Shown here: positions 26,663 to 36,100 of the stretch, in pieces | Numbering within the stretch: position 1 is the stretch's first letter | Layout of the letters: the number at the start of each line of letters is the position of its first letter | NCBI GenBank assembly: GCA_027488135.1 | Contig: JAIYCH010000094.1 | Coordinates: 1-64,000 of the forward strand | Direction: 5' to 3' | Origin: Saprospiraceae bacterium | GTDB taxonomy: Bacteria > Bacteroidota > Bacteroidia > Chitinophagales > Saprospiraceae | Length of the DNA stretch: 64,000 nucleotides | Program-made: the position numbers and the translations under genes | The notes under the pieces: generated by a model | Database searches by the model: none | Told to the model about the DNA's origin: nothing | Seen by the model: the letters and a program-made list of their open reading frames with translations, nothing else

Positions 26663-26705
26663 AAAAAATATCCTTGATCAATACAACTGACCAAGGATAT
26701 TTTTT
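26663..26705 (-). terminator. Rho-independent terminator of gcvP
   Basis: AAAAAATATCCTTG (26663-26676) is perfectly complementary to 26692-26705, a 14-bp stem with a 15-base loop. On the minus strand it lies 21 bp after the gcvP stop and ends in TTTTTT. Confidence 0.88.
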
Positions 26706-26726
26706 GCCTAAAGGTAAGTTTCTCCC

Positions 26727-29585
26727 TTATTCATACGATGAAAGTGGAGGACAGGTACATACCAGATTTCTGTCACCGTAGGCGCCATCAATTCTGGCCA
26801 CGCTTGGCCAAAATTTATATCCCTGATGTAAATAAGGAAGTGGGAAAGCAGCTTTTTCTCTGGAATATGGAAAAGACCATTCATTAGCAGTAACAAGCGC
26901 TTGAGTGTGAGGGGCATTATGTAATACGTTATTTTCAGCATCATACACGCCATTCATAATCTCTACTATTTCTTTTTTTATTTCCAACATCGCCAAACAA
27001 AATCTGTCCAGTTCATCTTTATCCTCACTTTCGGTTGGCTCAATCATAATGGTGCCAGCCACTGGAAAAGAAAGGGTTGGTGCATGAAATCCGTAATCAA
27101 TCAGTCGTTTCGCAACATCTTCTGCACTAATCCACTGCTTAAAAGGTCTGAGGTCTAATATTAGTTCGTGGGCACTTCTCCCCTTTTCTCCCAAATAAAG
27201 GACATCAAAATCATTTTCAAGTTTATTCTTAATGTAATTTGCATTTAAAATAGCGATTCTGGTAGCCTGAGTAACTCCCTCGGCGCCTAACATTTTAATA
27301 TAAGCATAACTAATTAACAATATACTTGCACTGCCATAAGTACTGGCAGACACATCATAATATTGATTATCTCCCTTATTTTTACCTGGTAGAAATGGAG
27401 CTAAATCGTCATTAACACAAATTGGACCCATACCCGGTCCACCTCCCCCATGAGGAATGGCAAAAGTTTTATGAAGATTCAAATGGCAGACATCCGCGCC
27501 AATAAAACCGGGGCTGGTTAAACCAACCTGAGCATTCATATTGGCACCGTCAAGATAAACTCTACCACCATAATGGTGCACTACATCGACAATTTCCTTA
27601 ATTCTGGTTTCAAAAACGCCATGTGTCGAAGGATAGGTAACCATTAAAACGGCTAAATTTTCGGCATGGGCAGAAGCCTTCATTTTTAAATCATCAAAAT
27701 CGACATTTCCATTGGCGTCACAATCAACCACAACTACCTTCATACCTGCCATTACTGCACTGGCCGGATTTGTTCCGTGGGCTGAAGAGGGAATGAGGGC
27801 AATATTTCTGTTGTCTTGTTTATGAAACTGAAAATATTTACGAATGGTCAACAAACCTGCATATTCACCTTGAGCTCCAGAGTTAGGTTGCAATGAACAA
27901 GCGGTAAAACCGGTAACGGCACAAAGCCAGTTTTCCAAATCTTTAAAAAGCTCATGATAACCAGCTACTTGATTTTCGGGTACCATCGGGTGAATATTAG
28001 CGAATTCAGGCCATGAAACGGGTAATAATTCACTGGCAGCGTTGAGTTTCATAGTACATGAACCCAATGCAATCATTCCATGAACCAGAGACAAATCCTT
28101 ATTTTCCAATCTCCGAATGTACCGCATCATTTTACTCTCTGTATGATACGTATTGAAAACCGGATGCGTTAGGAAAGATGATTTTCTCTGAAGGGGTTCG
28201 GGAATATTTATTCCCAATTCTTCATTTTCATTAAACGGTAAATTTCGACCTGTTGCCGCACTAAAGACCTCAAAAATTTCTTTGATATCTTCTAAAAGAA
28301 CGGTTTCGTCTATTGAAATCTGGACAGATTGGGTATTGTAAAAAATATTAATATTTCTTTTTTCAGCTTCCTCGCGAACCAACATTTTAAAACCCGGGGA
28401 ACAATCTATGGTAAGCGTATCAAAAAAGGATGAATGTGGAAATGATATGTCAAGTCTGCGCAAATTAACGGCAAGTAAAGACGTTAAATCATGTATTCTT
28501 TTTGAAATCTGAAAAATACCTTTGGGGCCGTGATACACTGCGTACATACTTGCCATAATAGCTAACAAGGCTTGAGCTGTACAAATATTAGAGGTAGCTT
28601 TTTCGCGGCGAATATGTTGTTCTCTTGTTTGAAGAGCCATTCTCAGGGCTGGATTTCCTAACTTATCTACAGAAACCCCAATAATTCTTCCAGGAATTAA
28701 GCGTTTAAATTCCTCACTGATAGCAAAGTAAGCAGCGTGAGGACCACCGAAACCCATGGGCACACCAAATCTTTGGGCATTTCCCACGGCACAATCAGCA
28801 CCCCAATCACCAGGAGCCTCCAACAAAGCCAGACTCATTAAATCACAGGCAACGGTTACATAAATTTCTTTAGATTTGGCCTCAGCCGTTAGTGTCGAAA
28901 AATCTGTTACTGAACCTTCAGCATCAGGGTATTGAATGAGCACACCGAAGGTTGATTCTGATAAATCAAAATCAGCAAAAGGCATGATAACAATGTCGAT
29001 ACCCAGAGGTTCCGCTCTTGTTTTCAGGACGGAGATCGTTTGGAGAAAAACGCTGTCAGAAACTAAAAACCGATTTGCTACGACCGATTTACTTTTTTTA
29101 TTTTTCACACCAAAAAAAAGCGTCATAGCTTCTGCTGCAGCGGTTGCTTCGTCGAGCAAAGAAGCATTAGCCACAGGCAAACGGGTTAAATCACAGACCA
29201 TCGTCTGAAAATTCAAAATAGCTTCGAGTCTTCCCTGGGCAATTTCGGCCTGGTAAGGTGTATATTGAGTGTACCAGCCTGGATTTTGAAATATCGACCT
29301 GTTGATAACTGAAGGTGTCCAGGTGCCGTAATATCCTCTTCCAATGTAGGTTCTATATAATTTATTTTTACTGGCGAGACCCCTTAACTCCCTTAAATAT
29401 TCATACTCAGACATAGGTTCCGGGAGAGGTAAATCTTGCTTTAAACGAATGACTTCTGGAATCGTATCAGCCATCAATACATCTAAAGAGTCAGCGGAAA
29501 TAAATTTCAGCATCTCTTGTTGTTCCATCTCATTTGGACCGATATGCCTATTTACAAACTGGTCAGTGATACGAAAATTGGACAT
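26727..29585 (-). CDS. gcvP: Glycine dehydrogenase (decarboxylating), P-protein of the glycine cleavage system
   Basis: 952 residues, the full-length fused form rather than the split GcvPA/GcvPB. It decarboxylates glycine with pyridoxal phosphate and passes the aminomethyl group to the lipoyl arm of GcvH. The PLP lysine is Lys706 in NLHKTFAIPHGGGGPGMGPI. Other conserved blocks are the N-terminal FVNRHIGPNEMEQQEML, GYYGTWTPSVINRSIFQNPG (shortened) and GSCTMKLN. gcvT and gcvH are not in the window. No glycine riboswitch fits in the 71-bp gap upstream. A terminator follows. Confidence 0.98.
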   Translation of the reverse strand: MSNFRITDQFVNRHIGPNEMEQQEMLKFISADSLDVLMADTIPEVIRLKQDLPLPEPMSEYEYLRELRGLASKNKLYRTYIGRGYYGTWTPSVINRSIFQNPGWYTQYTPYQAEIAQGRLEAILNFQTMVCDLTRLPVANASLLDEATAAAEAMTLFFGVKNKKSKSVVANRFLVSDSVFLQTISVLKTRAEPLGIDIVIMPFADFDLSESTFGVLIQYPDAEGSVTDFSTLTAEAKSKEIYVTVACDLMSLALLEAPGDWGADCAVGNAQRFGVPMGFGGPHAAYFAISEEFKRLIPGRIIGVSVDKLGNPALRMALQTREQHIRREKATSNICTAQALLAIMASMYAVYHGPKGIFQISKRIHDLTSLLAVNLRRLDISFPHSSFFDTLTIDCSPGFKMLVREEAEKRNINIFYNTQSVQISIDETVLLEDIKEIFEVFSAATGRNLPFNENEELGINIPEPLQRKSSFLTHPVFNTYHTESKMMRYIRRLENKDLSLVHGMIALGSCTMKLNAASELLPVSWPEFANIHPMVPENQVAGYHELFKDLENWLCAVTGFTACSLQPNSGAQGEYAGLLTIRKYFQFHKQDNRNIALIPSSAHGTNPASAVMAGMKVVVVDCDANGNVDFDDLKMKASAHAENLAVLMVTYPSTHGVFETRIKEIVDVVHHYGGRVYLDGANMNAQVGLTSPGFIGADVCHLNLHKTFAIPHGGGGPGMGPICVNDDLAPFLPGKNKGDNQYYDVSASTYGSASILLISYAYIKMLGAEGVTQATRIAILNANYIKNKLENDFDVLYLGEKGRSAHELILDLRPFKQWISAEDVAKRLIDYGFHAPTLSFPVAGTIMIEPTESEDKDELDRFCLAMLEIKKEIVEIMNGVYDAENNVLHNAPHTQALVTANEWSFPYSREKAAFPLPYLHQGYKFWPSVARIDGAYGDRNLVCTCPPLSSYE

Positions 29586-29656
29586 TTCATGTATAGTTTA
29601 AAATGAAAAAAATGTAAACAGTATTGAAACAAAGTTGGTTGTCAAAAAATCGCTAA

Positions 29657-31156
29657 TTACTTATTTTCTAAGTTGCGTATAGCTTCTTTTAAAAAAGGAT
29701 CTACCTCAAATTCAATACTCATAGCCGCTTCATTGCCCAAATATTGTTTTGCATAGGCTACTTTTAATCTTTTCCAGGCGGGTATCCTAACTTCTTCCCC
29801 TAAATTAAACGATTTTAAAAACATAGTCACTAATTTGTTATCGGGTAAAAAAGCGGCCCAATTTACTGTAGCCTTAATACCCTTTGCAGGACTGTGTGTT
29901 AAAAATCCGTCTGGTTTATTTTTAATAACAAAAGGAATCGTTAATCGTTTTGCATTTTCCCATAATTCCAGCGTATCCAACGATCCTAAGGGGATCAGCA
30001 CATCTGGAAAAATACCTCTTTTGACGGTGCTTGTATCACCTTTTTTGTAAGGATTTTGAATAAGCTTCCCGGAAGGAGTATAGAACTTTGCGATAGTTAA
30101 CTTAAGCGCACCACCATTTGACAGCTTATATTGTGCCTGCACAAGTCCCTTACCAAAAGAACGACGCCCAACAATAGTAGCTCTTTTATGATCCTGAAGC
30201 GCGGCAGCGACAATCTCACTAGCCGATGCAGCATTTTCGTCCATTAGAACAACAATATTTCCCGTAGGAAAAAAGGGGCGTCCTGAAGATTTGAAGACCG
30301 TTTCCTTTCCCGACTTAGATTTTGTTGAAACCATCACTTTACCAGATTCAGGAATCAATTGATTTAACATGTGCGTAGCTTTTTCCAGATACCCTCCTGG
30401 ATTTCCTCTTAGATCCAGAATTAAATCTTTATTGTTCCCTTGTTTACCAAAAAGAGAATCCATAGCTAACATAAATTCCTGATCTGTTGTAGCGCTAAAT
30501 TCTTTTATTCGTATGTAGCCAATATTTTTATTGTACTTTAGAAATGGACCAACACTAGGCATATCCAATCCTTTCCTGATACATTTTAGGGAAATAAATT
30601 TTCCGTTAGAAGACCTGTATATTTTTACAACTACAGAAGAACCTTCCTTTCCACGAACATTTTTAATAATATTTTCCGGGTTTGATTTCATTGTTTTATC
30701 AAGCATAGCCGTCCCAGCCGCTAATAAAATATCACCGACCTGCATACCAGCTTTAGCAGCCGGTCCATTTTCCAAAACGGAAACAACCAGAATAGAATCA
30801 TTTTTAATCATAAATTCAATACCAATACCTACATAAGAGCCAGATAATCTTTCATTCATCCAAGCCAGATCATTAGGCTTTATATAGGCAGAGAAAGGAT
30901 CTAAATTACTCATCCAAAAGGATATTGCTTCTTCGGCGAGACTGTCCTTATCCAGGGGATCCACATATTTAGAGGACAAAAATCCCAAAGCATCATTTAG
31001 GGTACTTATCGCGGAAGAATTTTCAGGATACAATGTTTTAACACGGCCCAAGGGAGCAAAAAAACTACCCAGTATAAAACCAATGATTAAGAACAAAGCG
31101 GCGATAAGAGGAAAAATAAGTTGGAGGTTTTCCCTTCCTGATTTGTGTCGAGACAT
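29657..31156 (-). CDS. S41-family C-terminal processing protease (Ctp/Prc type)
   Basis: 499 residues. An N-terminal membrane anchor (LIFPLIAALFLIIGFILGSFF, about 13-33, quoted in part: LIAALFLIIGFILG) is followed by a helical segment and a PDZ domain (about 105-190; GSYVGIGIEFMIKND, AKAGMQVGDILL). The serine-lysine protease domain has GNPGGYLEKA, the nucleophile Ser in ENAASASEIVAAAL and the general-base Lys in GRRSFGKGLVQ. It acts in the periplasm, degrading or trimming proteins that PDZ recognises by their C-terminus. It precedes gcvP by 71 bp on the same strand. ATG start. Confidence 0.95.
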   Translation of the reverse strand: MSRHKSGRENLQLIFPLIAALFLIIGFILGSFFAPLGRVKTLYPENSSAISTLNDALGFLSSKYVDPLDKDSLAEEAISFWMSNLDPFSAYIKPNDLAWMNERLSGSYVGIGIEFMIKNDSILVVSVLENGPAAKAGMQVGDILLAAGTAMLDKTMKSNPENIIKNVRGKEGSSVVVKIYRSSNGKFISLKCIRKGLDMPSVGPFLKYNKNIGYIRIKEFSATTDQEFMLAMDSLFGKQGNNKDLILDLRGNPGGYLEKATHMLNQLIPESGKVMVSTKSKSGKETVFKSSGRPFFPTGNIVVLMDENAASASEIVAAALQDHKRATIVGRRSFGKGLVQAQYKLSNGGALKLTIAKFYTPSGKLIQNPYKKGDTSTVKRGIFPDVLIPLGSLDTLELWENAKRLTIPFVIKNKPDGFLTHSPAKGIKATVNWAAFLPDNKLVTMFLKSFNLGEEVRIPAWKRLKVAYAKQYLGNEAAMSIEFEVDPFLKEAIRNLENK

Positions 31157-31176
31157 GGCTTTAAGATTATGGAAGG

Positions 31177-31184
31177 CAAAGATA
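31177..31184 (-). promoter_or_regulatory. Candidate -7 element TATCTTTG for the S41 protease gene
   Basis: The minus strand reads TATCTTTG, matching TAnnTTTG, 21 bp before the ATG at 31156. A TTG lies only 15 bp further upstream, shorter than the spacing in the better promoters of this window. Confidence 0.4.
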
Positions 31185-31273
31185 ATTAAAAGAAATTAGC
31201 AAAATAAGCCTTATTTTATGGGGCATATTTATTATTTTAGCAAAAAATAGCGATTTATTTAAAAAAATTGAAA

Positions 31274-31795
31274 ATGGGACAACTTCCAGACATAGACAAA
31301 CTAGACCATCAAATACTTTCCATTTTAATGCGAAATGTAAAGATTCCCTACACTGAGATCGCCAAAAAACTTCAGGTGAGTGGTGGAACCATTCATGTTA
31401 GAATGAAAAAACTGGAAGAGAGTGGCATAGTCAAAGGGTATCATTTAAGCGTTAATCCGGAAAAACTAGGTTATGATATTACCGCCTTTTTGGGCATTTA
31501 CTTAGACAAGAGTTCACATTATACAACCGCCATAGAAGGACTGGAAAACATTCCAGAGATTGTGTCCGCTCATTATACTACTGGATTGTACAACATTTTT
31601 ACGAAGGTAATTTGCCGGGACACCAATCATTTGCGAGAGGTTTTGCATTCCATACAGGAGATACCTGGCATACAGCGCACAGAGACTTTTATCTCCCTTG
31701 AGGCTGGTATAGAGAGGAATCTTTTTTTAGACACCTCAGAAAATGATGCCATAGATGATGCCTTTTTTGATACTAACTCGCTGGAAATTATATAA
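31274..31795 (+). CDS. Lrp/AsnC-family transcriptional regulator (second copy)
   Basis: 173 residues from the ATG at 31274; a TTG six bases upstream is the only longer alternative. The winged helix (about 5-65) has KLDHQILSILMRNVKIPYTE and LQVSGGTIHVRMKKLEESG. The RAM domain has HYTTGLYNIFTKVIC. It differs clearly from the regulator at 8931-9428, notably in an acidic C-terminal tail (DTSENDAIDDAFFD). It diverges from the S41 protease gene and converges with rpoD, sharing a hairpin terminator. Its target is not evident. Confidence 0.92.
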   Translation: MGQLPDIDKLDHQILSILMRNVKIPYTEIAKKLQVSGGTIHVRMKKLEESGIVKGYHLSVNPEKLGYDITAFLGIYLDKSSHYTTAIEGLENIPEIVSAHYTTGLYNIFTKVICRDTNHLREVLHSIQEIPGIQRTETFISLEAGIERNLFLDTSENDAIDDAFFDTNSLEII

Positions 31796-31802
31796 AAAAA
31801 AG

Positions 31803-31836
31803 AATCGGAGAAAAATTATACTCATTTTCTCCGATT
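31803..31836 (-). terminator. Terminator shared by rpoD and the convergent Lrp-type gene
   Basis: Perfect 12-bp stem AATCGGAGAAAA (31803-31814) and its complement (31825-31836), 10-base loop. On the minus strand, after rpoD, it is followed closely by a T-run. On the plus strand only a weaker T-rich run follows. Confidence 0.85.
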
Positions 31837-31859
31837 TCTAATATTTTGAGGAACCCAAT

Positions 31860-32729
31860 TTAGGCCCCTAAATAATTTTTCAATAACCGGCTTCTGTTAG
31901 CAGATCTAAGTTTATTTATGGCTTTATCTTTTATTTGTCTAACACGTTCACGCGTAAGGCCAAATTTATCACCTATATCTTCTAAGGACATAGGATGTTC
32001 AACACCGATACCAAAATAAAGCTTTATCACATCGCATTGTCTGTCTGTTAAAGTACTGAGAGAGCGCTCAATTTCACGGCGCAAAGACTCATAATAATCC
32101 AATTCCTGGTCTGTTCCGGGTGTACCGGCATTTTCTAAGACATCCAGCAGGGAATTATCTTCGCCTTCAACGAAAGGGGCGTCCATAGAAACGTGTCTGG
32201 CTGCAACGCCCAGGGTAGTTTCAACCTCCTCGGTAGGAATCTCGAGCAAGGTAGCTAATTCTTCAGGAGAAGGCTCCCTTTCGAACTCTTGTTCCAATTC
32301 AGAGAACGCCTTATTAATCTTATTTAAGGATCCGACCTTATTCAAAGGAAGACGGACAATTCTTGATTGTTCAGCTAAAGCCTGAAGGATAGATTGGCGA
32401 ATCCACCACACTGCGTACGAAATAAATTTAAATCCTCTTGTTTCGTCAAAGCGCTGAGCGGCTTTAATAAGTCCAAGATTACCCTCATTTATTAAATCAC
32501 TTAAAGACAAACCCTGATTTTGGTATTGCTTGGCAACGGAGACAACGAAACGCAGATTAGCCTTCGTTAACTTTTCCAGCGAGGCCTGATCCCCTTCTTT
32601 AATTGTTTTCGCTAAATCAACTTCTTCTTCCGGCGTAAGCAGATCTACTTTTCCGATTTCTTGTAAATACTTTTCCAGCGACTGACTCTCTCTGTTTGTA
32701 ATAGATTTGGTAATCTTAAGTTGTCTCAT
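31860..32729 (-). CDS. rpoD: RNA polymerase primary sigma factor (RpoD/SigA)
   Basis: 289 residues, the short form usual in Bacteroidota without region 1.1 and the non-conserved insert. Region 1.2 begins [21 protein letters not shown]. Region 2 has [22 protein letters not shown] and the -10-binding block [19 protein letters not shown]. Region 3 has [20 protein letters not shown], and region 4 ends with [20 protein letters not shown]. This factor reads the TTG/TAnnTTTG promoters found in this window, including one in front of its own gene. ATG at 32729; leader about 65 nt. Confidence 0.98.
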   Translation of the reverse strand: MRQLKITKSITNRESQSLEKYLQEIGKVDLLTPEEEVDLAKTIKEGDQASLEKLTKANLRFVVSVAKQYQNQGLSLSDLINEGNLGLIKAAQRFDETRGFKFISYAVWWIRQSILQALAEQSRIVRLPLNKVGSLNKINKAFSELEQEFEREPSPEELATLLEIPTEEVETTLGVAARHVSMDAPFVEGEDNSLLDVLENAGTPGTDQELDYYESLRREIERSLSTLTDRQCDVIKLYFGIGVEHPMSLEDIGDKFGLTRERVRQIKDKAINKLRSANRSRLLKNYLGA

Positions 32730-32800
32730 TCAACGACATTTTGAGGGTGTACGTACCTATTTAAAAACGGGTATCCGTATGGTTATTTTTTATAGAAGCA

Positions 32801-32831
32801 CAAAAATAGTGGTTTAATAGGTCTTAATCAA
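32801..32831 (-). promoter_or_regulatory. Promoter of rpoD
   Basis: On the minus strand TTG (32829-32831), a 20-bp spacer and TATTTTTG (32801-32808). Spacing and -7 sequence are the same as in the rplS promoter. Confidence 0.75.
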
Positions 32832-32946
32832 GTAAATAAAGGAATCTTATTTTAAGTTTCAAAAAAAAAAATCAAAACAAAAGTAAAAGTCATTTGGTTT
32901 TTTCGATTTTTTATTTTTTATTGCACTTTACTAATTTTAATTACTT

Positions 32947-33327
32947 ATGGTACGTACTAAGCTCCAACTGGAATTTTTATTTAAGGCCTCGCCTAATATT
33001 CTCTACACTTTTCTCACAACCCCTGCCTGCATAGTCAGATGGTTTTGTGATAAAGCGGAAGTAGATGAACATCAGATTACCTATTCATGGAGCGGAAACG
33101 AAGAAGTGGCTCTAATACTTGCAGACCATGAGGAGGAAGTGCTCCGTTTAAAATGGGCAGATTCCGATTATGAATCTGAATATCTTGAATTTAAAATTTC
33201 TGAATCTCCTGTTACTGGCGAAACTATTTTGGATTTGACTGACTTTTGCGACGAGAATGAGTTAAATGATACCAAACAGTATTGGAATCAACAAATAAAA
33301 AATTTACAAAAAGAATGCGGTGGATAG
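32947..33327 (+). CDS. START-like / SRPBCC-superfamily small protein
   Basis: 126 residues. The pattern of the Bacteroidota START-like family is visible: LEFLFKASPNILYTFLTTPACIVRWF (first 20: LEFLFKASPNILYTFLTTPA), then a beta-sheet ladder with ITYSWSGNEEVALIL and LRLKWADSDYESEYLEFKI, and a long C-terminal helix (YWNQQIKNLQKE). This is the helix-grip fold that holds hydrophobic ligands. No ligand is known. No signal peptide. It is followed after 7 bp by the AddB-like nuclease gene, so they form an operon. Confidence 0.83.
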   Translation: MVRTKLQLEFLFKASPNILYTFLTTPACIVRWFCDKAEVDEHQITYSWSGNEEVALILADHEEEVLRLKWADSDYESEYLEFKISESPVTGETILDLTDFCDENELNDTKQYWNQQIKNLQKECGG

Positions 33328-33334
33328 CAAATAA

Positions 33335-36034
33335 ATGAAAAAAATTGTCTTTGGTCTTCAACTGGATAATAAAGTCCCACCTATCGGAATGGGTGAAGAC
33401 AGTATTGATTATTATTGTGGTCCACAGCAATTCACTATTTTGCTGGAAAAGCGTTTTGGTGTAAAACCACCTGATGACCAGCAAGTAGCCATTCGAACGG
33501 ACGTTTATCGACAGCATTTAGCCAAGTACCTCTCTGAACATTCCGATGCTTTCTTCCGACATTCATTTTCCGCTGACCCTTTTGCCACGGCTCAAATCTT
33601 GCTGAATTTGCGGGACGCCTTAAAGCAAGCAGGTTGGAAAGGTGCTGATAATGAAGATGCTCCAATTAGAATAAGAACCTTATCTCTCATAGAAGACGAC
33701 CTTAACAAAAACAAGTTTTGGCCAAAAGGTTGGACAGACAGGCAGTTGGACATTCTTGAAAAAATACCATTCAAAGTTATTCGACATCTGCTCATTTACT
33801 TGGTAGAACCTTTCGATTTGTTGCCCGTTTATTGGCAACAAGTTTTATCAGGTCTTGAAAATAATGGGGCACAGATACAGCAGATATCATCTGATCCCGC
33901 TGCCGGTGAAGATTCCGATGTAGGCCAGTTTCAACGATTTATTCATACAATGCCTTCTGGTGATACACCAAAATTGAAAGCAAAAGGAGACGGGTCTTTA
34001 TGCTTGTTTACAGGAAAAAGGGATACCGAACTAGCCGGCTGGTTAGCCAAATGGTTAAACGAAAACCAGTCCTGGGACCCTATACTTTTACTTCCTGATA
34101 AAACAAGAACGCTGGACAATGCCCTGATTTTAGAAGGGCTGCCCAGTCTGGGTTTACAAACCCGCTCAGATGCCAGACCCGTTTTACAACTCTTAAAACT
34201 TGTTCCGGAATTCCTTTGGCAGCCTTTAGATCCAGTAAAATTACTCGCTTTTTTAACCCTGCCTCAACAACCTATACCTTGGGATCTAAGTAAGATTCTA
34301 GCTTCAAACCTTGCTTCAAAACCAGGACTTTTTGGACAAGACTGGCAGGAGGAGCTTAATAAATTCAAAGAAAATTTAGCACCTGAGACCTGGGAAGTTT
34401 TCAAAAAAGAATATGATTTTTGGTTTAACAGAAAACGATATTCCCAAAAGGATTTAGTTCCCAAAGCAGATCTTCTGGAACTTTTTACCCACGTAAATAG
34501 CTGGAGCCAATCCGATCTTTCCGACCATGAGTCAAGTATGTCTGTTTCAAGCCAAACCCAGATACTCATCAATTTAATTGATAATCTGCCGGAAACTCAT
34601 CTTTCACATCTTGACATAGTTCGTATCATGCGAACCGCACTGGAACCCATTGCCCGAAGTCCTGTGCAAGCACAGAAAAATCATATTCGAGTTACTCATC
34701 ACGCAACAGCTATACTCGAACCCATAGATGATCTTATTTGGTGGACGTTTACAGAAAGAGAACCTGACTATTTCTTTGCAAAATGGTATGTTCATGAATT
34801 GCTATATCTTCAAGGTAAAGGAGTATTACCCGATCTTCCGATAAAGGATAATCAAAGACTTTCCTGGTACAGAAAACAAGCATTTCTAAAGACAAAGAAA
34901 CGCCTCTTCCTGTTTCTTCCAGAAAGGGTTGAAGGAGCAGAAATACAACCTTTCCCGTTATTTGGTGACCTAAATGCTTGTTTTGATAACCTTGCCGACC
35001 TAAAAATATCTCTCGACTTTCACCTTTCCGGCGAATATCCTGATTTCCCCTTATTGGCAGCATTTAATCTGCCCAATCTTCAATCCATTATTCCATCGCC
35101 CCCCGCAGCAGTGCCTCTCTTCTTACATATCGATACGCTCGTGGAATTACCGGAAAGAGCCGATGAAAGCTTCACCAGCCTCGAATCTCTTTTTTACTAT
35201 CCCTACAAATATGTTTTTCAGTATAAACTAGGTTTATACAAGGCAAAAAGCCTGGAAATCATAGGTGAAAAAAGGTTATATGGAAATCTGGCTCACCGAC
35301 TATTTGAACAACTTATCAAAAATACAGATTATTGGTATAAAGAAGAGATTTTCATCCAACAGTGGATTGAAGAAAGTCTTCCCGTGCTTTTTGAACAGGA
35401 AGGAGCTACAATGTTGCAATATGGAAAAGAACCAGAAAGAAGCGTTTTGTCGAGAAAACTGACGCAAGGTTTATTGAAATTCGTTAAATTAATGAAAAAT
35501 GACGGATGGGAGCCTGATTCGGTTGAAACAAAATTAACAGGTACTTTTTGTGATAAACCTGTTTCTGGAATTGTCGATATAATATTGAAAAGGGGAAATG
35601 ACAGAGCTATCATTGATTTAAAGTGGAGTGGTAAAAATTATCGAATAGACCTTTTAAAGAATAAAGAAGATTTACAACTTGCTCTTTATTACAGTCTTCT
35701 GCATCAAACTGGTTCCTTTGAAAATATTTATACTGCCTTTTATATTATTGAGTCCGGAGAATTGCTTTCCAGAAATATGCGCATCGCTAATGAAGGAATC
35801 TCCATTTTTTCCATCGAGGATCCAAAAGTAACGTATGCTGAAATTTTATCCAAAATGAGTAGCACCTTTCATTGGAGAAAAGAGCAACTATCAAGGGCGC
35901 AAATTGAGATTAGAAACAAAAAGAACTGTACATTATTAGATGAACAGTACGGTTCATTATTAGAATTACTGGAAATGAAACGCGAAGATTCAATATTTGA
36001 TGATTTTAAAGCTTTGGTGAATCTGCCCGCCTGA
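33335..36034 (+). CDS. AddB-like PD-(D/E)XK nuclease-family protein
   Basis: 899 residues. The C-terminal RecB-type nuclease domain (about 610-840) is intact: YGNLAHRLFEQL with His654, SGIVDIIL with Asp748, IIDLKWSG with Asp761 and Lys763, then LQLALYYSLL. The upstream half resembles the inactivated helicase part of AddB/RexB-like proteins (LIWWTFTEREPDYFFAKWYV, RLSWYRKQAFLKTKKRLFLF in part). No Walker A motif is seen at the N-terminus. The cysteine that in AddB precedes the nuclease and ligates an iron-sulfur cluster is Tyr here (FYYPYKYVF). No AddA helicase partner is in the window. Recombination or end-processing is the likely field. Confidence 0.8.
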   Translation: MKKIVFGLQLDNKVPPIGMGEDSIDYYCGPQQFTILLEKRFGVKPPDDQQVAIRTDVYRQHLAKYLSEHSDAFFRHSFSADPFATAQILLNLRDALKQAGWKGADNEDAPIRIRTLSLIEDDLNKNKFWPKGWTDRQLDILEKIPFKVIRHLLIYLVEPFDLLPVYWQQVLSGLENNGAQIQQISSDPAAGEDSDVGQFQRFIHTMPSGDTPKLKAKGDGSLCLFTGKRDTELAGWLAKWLNENQSWDPILLLPDKTRTLDNALILEGLPSLGLQTRSDARPVLQLLKLVPEFLWQPLDPVKLLAFLTLPQQPIPWDLSKILASNLASKPGLFGQDWQEELNKFKENLAPETWEVFKKEYDFWFNRKRYSQKDLVPKADLLELFTHVNSWSQSDLSDHESSMSVSSQTQILINLIDNLPETHLSHLDIVRIMRTALEPIARSPVQAQKNHIRVTHHATAILEPIDDLIWWTFTEREPDYFFAKWYVHELLYLQGKGVLPDLPIKDNQRLSWYRKQAFLKTKKRLFLFLPERVEGAEIQPFPLFGDLNACFDNLADLKISLDFHLSGEYPDFPLLAAFNLPNLQSIIPSPPAAVPLFLHIDTLVELPERADESFTSLESLFYYPYKYVFQYKLGLYKAKSLEIIGEKRLYGNLAHRLFEQLIKNTDYWYKEEIFIQQWIEESLPVLFEQEGATMLQYGKEPERSVLSRKLTQGLLKFVKLMKNDGWEPDSVETKLTGTFCDKPVSGIVDIILKRGNDRAIIDLKWSGKNYRIDLLKNKEDLQLALYYSLLHQTGSFENIYTAFYIIESGELLSRNMRIANEGISIFSIEDPKVTYAEILSKMSSTFHWRKEQLSRAQIEIRNKKNCTLLDEQYGSLLELLEMKREDSIFDDFKALVNLPA

Positions 36035-36100
36035 TTTTTGCAACACATTTATTAATTTTACGTTTATAAACTAATATTTTAACTTATAAATAGTTATCTA

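Noticed and set aside
29586-29656. Glycine riboswitch in front of gcvP
   Set aside because: The gap is only 71 bp and shows none of the conserved paired aptamer pattern.
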